DNA from: Legionella longbeachae
Lineage (GTDB): Bacteria > Pseudomonadota > Gammaproteobacteria > Legionellales > Legionellaceae
Direction of reading: 5' to 3'
Assembly (NCBI GenBank): GCA_016191305.1
Contig: JACPOX010000032.1
Coordinates: forward strand, 1 to 16,189
Length of the DNA: 16,189 nucleotides
The position numbers and the translations under genes are program-made. Below are positions 7,448 to 14,393 of this stretch, piece by piece (position 1 is the stretch's first letter; every line of letters begins with the position of its first letter). Under the pieces are notes generated by a model. That model was not told the DNA's origin. It saw only the letters and a list, made by a program, of their open reading frames with translations, and made no database searches.

Positions 7448-7854
7448 ACTTTTCTTCAGCACCTATGTTTTTTTTAATGACACCATTTTCAGCGAAAACC
7501 CTACTTCTTCAATAGACTACTGAGGAGAATTGCTTCGTCGATACGGAGTTCGACCTCATGTACTTGTATGTACACTGCGGTTCTCAGTTCCGTGTCTTTC
7601 TCCTGCTTCACGCTCTGTGGTGAGTTTCAAAAAAGTTTCATAACAAACACGGTATGTGCTATATTTAAACAATAATCTGGCGCGCAATAACCGAGGCATA
7701 ATTGTCCATAGGGTCACTTTATTTAATCATAGCAGCGACCATGAGGAAATAATTAAGCGACATTAATAGCAAGAGATCTTGCGCACATCAAGCCAAGAAA
7801 GGATAAACACACCATAGGAACAAAATAAAAGTCTAGTTAGTTGGAAGGCTATAT
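7448..7854. other. Gene-free stretch between channel remnant and orphan gene
   Basis: About 400 bp with no convincing open reading frame on either strand. The left part may be further decayed sequence of the channel remnant: with one added T at 7445, the next codons read L-N and then S-S-A-P-M. The central part is the hairpin-forming repeat-like element described separately. From about 7630 to the ATG at 7855 the sequence is AT-rich, presumably the promoter and leader of the orphan gene, but I could not pick a -35/-10 pair with confidence. A GGAAGG at 7843-7848, 6 nt from the ATG, is a good ribosome binding site. Confidence 0.6.
7523..7604. repeat. Hairpin-forming repeat-like element
   Basis: An imperfect long hairpin with three nested paired blocks. 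AGGAGAA (7523-7529) pairs with TTCTCCT (7598-7604). ACGGAGTT (7543-7550) pairs with the AGTTCCGT stretch (7586-7593), with two G-U wobbles. TGTAC (7559-7563) pairs with GTACA (7570-7574) around a 6-nt loop. The region is more GC-rich than its surroundings and non-coding. It looks like a dispersed palindromic element, but only one copy is in the window, so repetitiveness is inferred. Confidence 0.45.
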
Positions 7855-10311
7855 ATGCAAGAGAAAAAACAAAAAATTGTTTTAAATCAGTTGACCAATG
7901 AAGAACAAATTAAATTAATAAAATTAACACATGATATGGAGCATGAGCAACGTATTGATTACTTGATTCATAAAAGTGGATTGGGAATGGATGATTTTAT
8001 TAAACTTGTAGATTACCTAAGTTTATTTGAAACCAAGAAAAGAAATAAATTAATTAGTTTATTCGTAGATTGTGAAAAAAAGATTTTTGAAGACAAGTAC
8101 CTTAGAACCCAGGAACCCGAGGAAATAGATCTATTATTAGTAGTTGGCCGAGACAGCGCAGTCAATGGTGAATTTGATGTATCGCACAAAAAAACAGTTA
8201 TTCCATTTGCAATTGAATGTGAAAAAAAAGGCATCACATGTAAAATTATTTGGGGATTAGACAATCTAATAGACCCCAAAAAAATTGAAGAATTACCTAG
8301 AGCAAAACATGTGATTATGTGGGGGCACGGTAGCAAAAAAAGTCCTCACAACATAGTTATATTTAAAGATTTTACTACTACATTTGATGTTATTAGCGCG
8401 ATACAAGAAAAAACAAAAGCCTCTTTTTTCTTGCTATTATCCTGTTATGGTGGGAAAATTATTTCAGATATTCAAGAAAATCAATTAAATAATAAATTTT
8501 TAAAAGAAGGCAGTTTGCTCATTGCTGCATCAGAAAAAAATTCCTCATCATTTATTAGAAACAATGTAAGTATTATCAGGTTATTTTTGGATGTACTCCA
8601 AGAATCACTGCTTCAATCTGGCGAGAATAATAGGGAATTGCCTTGTTTTACATTTCTCCAACATTTAATTACATCTATTCCTGAAACAATCGCTATTTCT
8701 CATATTATTAATCAAAAGGGAGAACAGCAGTCGATTGTATTAAAACAACGAGAAGCATTAAATAGAGAGTTATATGACGCATGTCCTTTGTATACGAGCC
8801 AGTTTATTGGTCTTTATAATGAGTTTATTAATAATTTAGTTCAAAAAGGGAATGATACCTATCTGAAAAACCATTTGCTTGAATTACACAAAGCGGAAAA
8901 CAATCAATTCGAGACAAATTCTCATTCCCTTCACGAGACACTAAGAAATGATGAAAGTTATCAACTACGATGGAAATTCTATCAAGAAAGGATAATTTTA
9001 TATTATTACCTCACTGACCAAATAGATAAAATTAAAATAATTCTTAACGAGCATACAGATAGAGCCTCAATGGCAACAAAAATTTTTTTGGACTACAGCG
9101 ATGATATCTTAGAGAGCAATCCTAAGCATAACGCAACGACATTAAGTTCATTATTGATTATGAATGGGGCTAACCTGTATCAAAAAATTCCTAGCAAAAA
9201 AGGAAATGCTATCGAGATAATGATTAAAAAGAATCTTTCTTCTTTTATTGGTTTTATTTTGTATAATTATAAAATATTAGATAAAAATAATCAGTCTTGT
9301 AGTGATTATGTTTTAAGACTTGCAAATAATATCGATACATTAGTGCGTTTTGCTGATGCAATTGGCTGTTGCCATGAAAAAAATATAGCCAGTTTGAAGC
9401 GTTTTTCCGAAGAAGAAAGAATGAAATTTGTTCTGGCGGTGATTGATGAGGATAATTTGCCTCTGTTGCAGAATCTACTGAATTTCGATGCAGGGAGTTT
9501 ATTTAAAAATCTCTCTTTAAATACAAAAACTAATAAGGGAAGCACGTTAAAAGAATTTCTTCATGAAAGCATAGTGTATCCTTACCGTGTGAATCATGCA
9601 AAAGACATTTTGGCACTTATTGAAATACATGAAAAAAAAGAGCTTATTAGAAATGGGTTGGCTGGAGGTCTTAATAAACTTGGGGTGTTTGCATTAGGAG
9701 AAAAAAAACAGCTAGGATTACTTGTAACGGCTGTTAATTTAATTTGCAAATACTATAAGCCAGAGCATTTTACTTTAGATCACATGATAGAATGGTTGAG
9801 CAAAAAAAATGAAAACTCCCTTAGCGTTGGTCTGGTGTTGAAGTGGGAGGAGCCTACAGAAGAGTTGACCTTAGAAGATCTAAATCGTATTAATACAAAT
9901 GAGCAAAGGCCTCCATACTATATTTTAACCAGTAAGGTATTTCAGTACTATGATGGCAAAGAACTCACTAAACCACTGACACTAGATAAAGAAGATCTGG
10001 AATTATTTAAAGAAGCTTTTCAAGATGAGATACCATTTCAAAATGGTCGACTTAATGATTATGGACTTGATTTTATTGAAAGCCTTATAGGTCACAAACA
10101 AGTTGGAGAGTTTGATGATGAAAGATACAAGAATAATTATCATAAAATACAAGAAGCTGTGACAGGTTCTTTTGGCATTTTTTTGTTTCTTGTTCATCTA
10201 CTGAAAAAAAAAGGTTATTTTACTTCGCTAGAAGATAATACTAATCTCAAAACCTATTATGAAAAGCTTAGAGAAGTGTTTCTATTAGAAAAGAATAGCC
10301 TGGGGATATGA
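7855..10311 (+). CDS. Orphan protein with clan CD (caspase/legumain/C80-like) cysteine peptidase motifs; candidate Dot/Icm effector
   Basis: This is an 818-aa protein I cannot assign to a named family. After a helical start (1-88), residues 91-98 (IDLLLVVG) look like the first strand of an alpha/beta domain. Then hydrophobic KHVIMWGHGS places His158-Gly159 after a strand, and ASFFLLLSCYGGK places Cys197 after another, 39 residues later. This 'hydrophobic strand-His-Gly ... hydrophobic strand-Ser/Ala-Cys' layout is the hallmark of clan CD peptidases (caspases, legumain, gingipain, clostripain, C80 toxin autoproteases). Residues about 380-600 are helical, with ankyrin-like fragments such as LLIMNGANL near 432-441. 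No signal peptide or membrane helix is seen. The last 20 residues are Glu/Lys-rich with a hydrophobic end (LLEKNSLGI), compatible with a Dot/Icm C-terminal signal. It is strongly AT-rich, monocistronic, and has a good RBS at 7843-7848. Peptidase activity and secretion are inferences. Confidence 0.85.
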   Translation: MQEKKQKIVLNQLTNEEQIKLIKLTHDMEHEQRIDYLIHKSGLGMDDFIKLVDYLSLFETKKRNKLISLFVDCEKKIFEDKYLRTQEPEEIDLLLVVGRDSAVNGEFDVSHKKTVIPFAIECEKKGITCKIIWGLDNLIDPKKIEELPRAKHVIMWGHGSKKSPHNIVIFKDFTTTFDVISAIQEKTKASFFLLLSCYGGKIISDIQENQLNNKFLKEGSLLIAASEKNSSSFIRNNVSIIRLFLDVLQESLLQSGENNRELPCFTFLQHLITSIPETIAISHIINQKGEQQSIVLKQREALNRELYDACPLYTSQFIGLYNEFINNLVQKGNDTYLKNHLLELHKAENNQFETNSHSLHETLRNDESYQLRWKFYQERIILYYYLTDQIDKIKIILNEHTDRASMATKIFLDYSDDILESNPKHNATTLSSLLIMNGANLYQKIPSKKGNAIEIMIKKNLSSFIGFILYNYKILDKNNQSCSDYVLRLANNIDTLVRFADAIGCCHEKNIASLKRFSEEERMKFVLAVIDEDNLPLLQNLLNFDAGSLFKNLSLNTKTNKGSTLKEFLHESIVYPYRVNHAKDILALIEIHEKKELIRNGLAGGLNKLGVFALGEKKQLGLLVTAVNLICKYYKPEHFTLDHMIEWLSKKNENSLSVGLVLKWEEPTEELTLEDLNRINTNEQRPPYYILTSKVFQYYDGKELTKPLTLDKEDLELFKEAFQDEIPFQNGRLNDYGLDFIESLIGHKQVGEFDDERYKNNYHKIQEAVTGSFGIFLFLVHLLKKKGYFTSLEDNTNLKTYYEKLREVFLLEKNSLGI

Positions 10312-10335
10312 GTTTTTAGAAAAATGAGCAATCAC

Positions 10336-10959
10336 TTAATCAAAAGTATATGTTCCTACTACATAAAGAACATTTCCATTTGTTGATGATCCTGGAATAT
10401 AAGCAGCTTTTATAGATACTTTTTTATAAAATACTCCAGCCCAGGGAACTGCTCCTGGAAAAGGAATGTAGTGCAAGATATCAGGGCGGGCAGTAACTAG
10501 TATAGAAAATCCTAATCCTGCCTTAAAATTCTTACTTAAATGTGCAACTTTTAAATAAGCATATCCTGCAGTAGGTTCGACTTTACGATGAGAGTCAAGG
10601 AAGGCAAAAGCATAAAGACCATGCCAGTTGCCTTTTTCATCAAAAAATCCTTTGCCAAAACCACCACCCCACGCAAGTTCGTTATATTTTCTTTCACGCA
10701 TTCGCTCAGACGAATACGTGAAACGGTTGTGCCATGCATAGCCTGAAAGATAAAGCTCATTATTTCCTTCAGTCCATATTTGATGTAAACGATGACAAAA
10801 GGGTTTAAATATCGGCAACCAGTATTTACAGTCGTTGGACTTTTCAATCCTAATAGGACTTTTGTTTAAGTCATTAGACGAAGGAGGATGAGCGATGGTT
10901 GACGGATTACTAAAAGCATTAAAAGAAAACACTATTAATAAGCTAATAATTTTTTTCAT
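10336..10959 (-). CDS. pagP: Lipid A palmitoyltransferase PagP (Rcp-like)
   Basis: An outer-membrane beta-barrel enzyme that moves a fatty acyl chain from phospholipid to lipid A; in Legionella the homologue Rcp affects resistance to cationic peptides and infection. The 207-aa precursor has a signal peptide (MKKIISLLIVF...AFS, cut near residue 17). It has the PagP signature blocks YAWHNRFTY, AWGGGFGKGFFDEKGNWHGLYAFAF, VTARPD, YIPFPG and YIPGSSTNGN. The catalytic residues align as His77, Asp122 and Ser123 (E. coli mature His33, Asp76, Ser77). The hydrocarbon-ruler glycine of E. coli (Gly88, in AGYG) is Ala134 here (AGYA). A 30-40 residue linker with two Cys (44, 55) lies between signal and barrel. 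The chain ends in Phe-Asp rather than in a terminal Phe. It converges with the orphan gene, 24 bp apart. Confidence 0.93.
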   Translation of the reverse strand: MKKIISLLIVFSFNAFSNPSTIAHPPSSNDLNKSPIRIEKSNDCKYWLPIFKPFCHRLHQIWTEGNNELYLSGYAWHNRFTYSSERMRERKYNELAWGGGFGKGFFDEKGNWHGLYAFAFLDSHRKVEPTAGYAYLKVAHLSKNFKAGLGFSILVTARPDILHYIPFPGAVPWAGVFYKKVSIKAAYIPGSSTNGNVLYVVGTYTFD

Positions 10960-11010
10960 TTGGTTTAACCTGCACTCTACTTTTCACCATTCAAAAAATG
11001 TGGAGAATAG

Positions 11011-11080
11011 GTATAGCGCTGCCCACTTAGCTTTATACTTTGTTGCGCCTCGTCTAAAAATTAAGTGGGTGACGCTATAC
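11011..11080. repeat. 19-nt inverted repeat, 70 bp overall, between pagP and the permease gene
   Basis: The left arm (11011-11029) and right arm (11062-11080) match over outer 8 bp (GTATAGCG/CGCTATAC) and inner 8 bp (CCCACTTA/TAAGTGGG), with a 3-nt mismatched bubble between. The 32-nt loop contains no gene. It could be a small non-autonomous transposable element, a regulator-binding dyad for the divergent genes, or a structured leader. No target-site duplication is evident. Confidence 0.6.
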
Positions 11081-11109
11081 AACTTATGATCGGACGTTCC
11101 ATATAAGAC

Positions 11110-11139
11110 TTGGCAGCGTTCTTGCTTATAAAATAGTAC
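11110..11139 (+). promoter_or_regulatory. Weak candidate promoter for the APC permease gene
   Basis: TTGGCA (11110-11115) with an AT-rich -10-like stretch (TATAAAATAGTAC, 11127-11139) lies 30-60 bp before the ATG at 11171. The exact -10 is ambiguous. An AAGAG (11157-11161) is the likely ribosome site. Confidence 0.3.
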
Positions 11140-11170
11140 TATGAAGTTTCGACAATAAGAGCATACTATC

Positions 11171-12547
11171 ATGGACTTGTTTCGTAAAAAAGAGATCGGT
11201 ACAACAATTGAGCAGGATTCTCATTTAGTTAAATGTCTTTCTGCTTTAGATCTGACTTTTATGGGGATTGGAGCCATTATAGGAGCCGGGATTTTTATTT
11301 TAACAGGTGTAGTTGCAGCAACGCAGGCTGGCCCTGCTGTTATTTTCTCTTATATCTTAGCAGGATTTGCCTGTGTCTTTGCTGCTTTGTCTTATGCAGA
11401 ATTAGCAGCCTCCATTGGCGGCTGTGGGAGCGCTTACGGATACGCCTATGCTGGTTTTGGGGAACTTATTGCGTGGATTGTTGGTTGGGATTTATTATTG
11501 GAATATTCGATCTCTGTTTCAGCAGTATCAGTTGGATGGAGTGGCTATGCCAATGATTTTCTCCTGGCAGTAAAAATTCAGCTTCCAAATGTGTTATTAA
11601 ATGGCCCCATGAATGGCGGTGTTTTTAATCTATTAGCTTGGCTCATTATCATTTTGCTAACGATATTACTGGGTTGGGGAGTCAAATCAAGTACTCGTAT
11701 TAATAATATTATGGTAATGATTAAGCTTTTTGTAGTTTTTCTTTTTATTATTATAGCTTCTGGTGAAGTTCGCCCATCTAATTGGTCTCCTTTTATGCCT
11801 TTTGGTTGGAACGGTGTCATCAAGGGTGCTTCATTGATTTTTTTTGCTTATATTGGTTTTGATGCTGTATCTACTGCTGCTGAAGAAGCTATTAATCCCC
11901 AAAGAGATTTGCCAAGAGGGATAATTGGCTCATTATTCATTTGTACTCTTTTATACATTGTAGTAGCTGGATTATTAACTGGTATAGTACATTACAGCAC
12001 CTTGAATGTTGCCTCTCCTATCAGTCATGCACTATTGTCTTTAGGTCATAAAACAATAGCCAGTCTTATCAGTGTCGGTGCTATCGCTGGATTGACTACG
12101 GTAATGCTCGTGTTATTTTATGGATTAACCCGTGTTATGTTGGCGATGACTAGAGATGGTTTGTTACCTAAGATTTTTTCTCACACAAATCGCTATACTC
12201 ACACACCAATGCGGATCATCTGTGTATGTGGCATTTTAATGAGTTCTCTTGCTGGTTTTCTTCCCATTGATGTTCTGGCTGAGCTTGTGAATGTAGGCAC
12301 TTTATTTGCATTTTTGATTGTCTGTGCAGGCGTGTTGTACTTGCATTATACGAAGCCCCACATGCATAGACCCTTTAAGACACCCTGTATGCCATTAGTA
12401 CCTATTCTGGGTATGATGAGTTGTTTCTATTTAATGATCAATTTGTCTTGGATTACTCTTTTGCGTTTTCTGATTTGGATGCTTATTGGTTTGGTTGTGT
12501 ATTTTATCTTTGGCAGAACAAACAGTGTTTTAGGAAAAAATGTTTAA
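11171..12547 (+). CDS. APC-superfamily amino acid permease (cationic amino acid transporter-like)
   Basis: A 458-aa polytopic inner-membrane transporter with about 12 hydrophobic helices. The first helix carries the APC substrate-binding signature GIGAIIGAGIF (32-42). The FFAYIGFDAVSTAAEE segment (224-239), followed by N-P-Q-R-D-L-P-R-G-I, is typical of the CAT/YfnA-like subgroup that takes up amino acids by proton symport. Length agrees with the subgroup (about 460-490 aa). Amino acids are the main carbon source of Legionella, so such a permease fits, but the substrate cannot be fixed from sequence. It diverges from pagP across 211 bp that hold an inverted repeat, and converges on the broken phosphate transporter gene with 25 bp between stops. 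No truncation is seen. Confidence 0.9.
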   Translation: MDLFRKKEIGTTIEQDSHLVKCLSALDLTFMGIGAIIGAGIFILTGVVAATQAGPAVIFSYILAGFACVFAALSYAELAASIGGCGSAYGYAYAGFGELIAWIVGWDLLLEYSISVSAVSVGWSGYANDFLLAVKIQLPNVLLNGPMNGGVFNLLAWLIIILLTILLGWGVKSSTRINNIMVMIKLFVVFLFIIIASGEVRPSNWSPFMPFGWNGVIKGASLIFFAYIGFDAVSTAAEEAINPQRDLPRGIIGSLFICTLLYIVVAGLLTGIVHYSTLNVASPISHALLSLGHKTIASLISVGAIAGLTTVMLVLFYGLTRVMLAMTRDGLLPKIFSHTNRYTHTPMRIICVCGILMSSLAGFLPIDVLAELVNVGTLFAFLIVCAGVLYLHYTKPHMHRPFKTPCMPLVPILGMMSCFYLMINLSWITLLRFLIWMLIGLVVYFIFGRTNSVLGKNV

Positions 12548-12572
12548 ATTTAAGTATTTTTATCAATAAGAA

Positions 12573-13440
12573 CTAAATGTGAATTAAGATCAATGCTGCT
12601 GCAATAATTCCTGCGGCAGGAATTGTGATTAACCACGAAAAGAAGATTCGTCTAAGTACGGGCCATTGCGCTCCATTAACTCCATTCAATAGCCCAACCC
12701 CAGCAATTGCTCCGGTAACAGTATAAGTAGTTGAGACAGGAATCCCACATTGTGTTGCGATAAAAAGAGAAACAGCTGCACCAGTTTCAGCAGCACAACC
12801 TTTCATGGGATTGAGTTTTGTGATTTTTGTTCCCATGGTATCTACAATGCGCCATCCTCCCGCCAGAGTTCCAATACTTATTGCTGCCTGACAGGAAATA
12901 ATAACCCACCATGGAACATAAAACGGCCCTTCTATCCAAGCGGCTGAAAACTTTGCGCATTAAATGGGTAAAGTAAAAAGTAGCCAGTAATGCAATAAAT
13001 AAGCCAAGAGCGGGTGATATAAAAATTCCTCCAATCACTTTGGTAAAACCTGATGCTTTTAGCGAAGAAATTCCTCCTTTGGCCAGTGCAGCACCCACAA
13101 GCCCTCCAATAAGTGCATGGGATGAGCTTGATGGAAGACCGTAACACCAGGTAACAAGATTCCAGAATATAGCTCCAATTAATGCGGCTAAAATGAAATG
13201 TGCATCAACAAGATGGGTATCAATCAAACCATTCCCAATGGTTTTTGCCACTGTAAGATTAAAAACTAAAAAAGAAATAAAATTAAAAAATGCAGCCCAC
13301 AATACTGCCTGTTTCGGAGTCAAAATTTTGGTGGTGACAATCGTGGCTATGGAATTTGCTGCATCATGGAAACCATTGATAAAATCAAAAATATAAGCAA
13401 CTACGATGACAAAAATGGTGAATAAAATGGCTGAATCCAT
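12573..13440 (-). pseudogene. pit: PiT-family inorganic phosphate transporter, disrupted by internal deletion and frameshift
   Basis: The 5' part (from 13440, RBS AAGGAAG 7 nt upstream) encodes a normal PiT N-terminus with the signature F-I-N-G-F-H-D-A-A-N-S-I-A-T and the GLPSSSSHALIGG loop, up to about residue 166 (HLMRKVFS). After that the frame turns to nonsense (RLDRRAVLCSM...). The correct continuation is in another frame: A-A-W-I-E-G-P-F-Y-V-P-W-W-V, then GTLAGGWRIVDTMGTKIT and the normal C-terminus ending at 12573 (GIPVSTTYTVTGAIAGVG). Between the halves the usual cytoplasmic-loop block with the second PiT signature (G-H-G-x-N-D-A-Q-K-x-M-G) is missing. The two parts add to about 289 residues against about 330 in the family. 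So roughly 40 codons plus a non-multiple of three were lost near 12945-12952. Proton- or cation-coupled phosphate uptake is unlikely to remain. No PhoU-like partner gene is adjacent. Confidence 0.85.
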
Positions 13441-13528
13441 AGCAATGCTTCCTTATTATGATAGTTATTTTTTAATAACTACGTAGTGCCTGGTCTAAGG
13501 GTTTTGTAGGTAGGGCCATGGGCAATGG

Positions 13529-13678
13529 CATTAATTTAAGGAAAAGTGGCTTTAAAATGTAGGTTGGACCTCTGGCCCAACCTGAACACCAGCCTAATAT
13601 GTAGCCCTTTGTGGGCCAGGGCCCCAATCTACAAAATCCCAACCTACATTTAAAGCCAATTTTCTTTAATTTTAATGG
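13529..13678. repeat. About 150-bp imperfect inverted-repeat element (MITE-like)
   Basis: The left arm (13529-13567) and right arm (13639-13678) are near-exact reverse complements: ATGTAGGTTGG pairs with CCAACCTACAT, preceded by GGCTTTAAA/TTTAAAGCC and an AT-rich outer part. There are a few mismatches and two small length differences. Inside, CTGGCCCA (13572-13579) pairs with TGGGCCAG (13612-13619), so the whole unit can fold into a long nested hairpin. It has no coding capacity. It lies between the coq7 stop and the pit start, and may terminate coq7 transcripts. A miniature non-autonomous element or dispersed palindrome is likely. Confidence 0.7.
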
Positions 13679-13696
13679 TAATGGGGTTCGTTTATA

Positions 13697-14338
13697 CTAT
13701 ATGTAATAGCTGCTTTTAGTCATTAACTTGGATACAACGCGCATCACTTGCTTCACAATATAAGGTAGTTCTATAGCTCCTGACATCATGGCGGCAGAGG
13801 CATGTTGCTCTTCATCTTCTTGCATTTGAGTCAGTATGGCTTGAGTTTTTTTGTCTTTTATAGGTATTTTTTGTAAGTGACGATGTAAATGAGCAGAGAC
13901 TTGTCGTTCGGTTTCAGCAACAAAACCTAAACTAATTTTATCTCCTGCAAAGCCAGCAAGCGCACCTAATAAAATAGACCCTCCATACCAAATAGGGTTT
14001 AATATACTCGGTTGAGAACCCAGTTCACACAATCGCTCTTCACACCAAGCCAAATGATCGGTTTCTTCAGCCGCGGCATCACTCATTTGCTTTCTTATGT
14101 GGGTTAAATGGGCAGTTAAAGCCTGACCCTGATAAAGTGCTTGGGCACAGACTTCTCCTGCGTGATTAACGCGCATAAGACCTGCGATATGTTTTTTTTC
14201 TTGTACAGAAAGTGGCGTGTCGGAAAGGTTAATTGCGGGCGAATGGCGAGTGCTTATTCGTTTCTTGGGAGGTAAAAGAGTACGCATAGCGTTATCTACT
14301 TCGGATATAAGAGTGTCGAGAGCGTTTGTTTTGCGCAT
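13697..14338 (-). CDS. coq7: Demethoxyubiquinone hydroxylase Coq7
   Basis: A 213-aa diiron monooxygenase that hydroxylates the demethoxyubiquinone intermediate late in ubiquinone synthesis, at the membrane surface. The four-helix-bundle diiron ligands are visible: Glu62 in NHAGEVCAQALYQ, Glu92-x-x-His95 in EETDHLAWC, Glu144 in VAETERQVSAHL, and Glu176-x-x-His179 in EDEEQHA. Length is typical of the bacterial enzyme. The start at 14338 has AGGTAAG a few bases upstream. It lies 55 bp downstream of the NRPS gene on the same strand, so it may be co-transcribed or have its own promoter in that gap. It is followed by the 150-bp inverted-repeat element. Nothing appears missing. Confidence 0.95.
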   Translation of the reverse strand: MRKTNALDTLISEVDNAMRTLLPPKKRISTRHSPAINLSDTPLSVQEKKHIAGLMRVNHAGEVCAQALYQGQALTAHLTHIRKQMSDAAAEETDHLAWCEERLCELGSQPSILNPIWYGGSILLGALAGFAGDKISLGFVAETERQVSAHLHRHLQKIPIKDKKTQAILTQMQEDEEQHASAAMMSGAIELPYIVKQVMRVVSKLMTKSSYYI

Positions 14339-14393
14339 ACTTGTCTTACCTAAAAAAGCAATTGTTCTGACTCTATGGTATCTTGAATAACTG

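Noticed and set aside
7497..7650. A CRISPR-like or tRNA-like structure in the gene-free stretch
   Set aside because: There are no regularly spaced repeats, and the fold is one long imperfect hairpin, not a cloverleaf.
7752..7770. ATTAA direct repeats resembling a PmrA-type site upstream of the candidate effector
   Set aside because: The spacing is 10 rather than the expected 11 and the remaining positions do not fit, so it is not distinguishable from AT-rich background.
11233..11556. 107-aa plus-strand frame inside the amino acid permease gene
   Set aside because: Its Cys/Trp/Arg-rich composition is typical of an out-of-frame reading of a membrane protein gene.
12787..12950. The long tail of the first PiT frame (RLDRRAVLCSM... 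onward) as a genuine C-terminus
   Set aside because: The same DNA in another frame encodes the expected PiT sequence, so this tail is a frameshift product.
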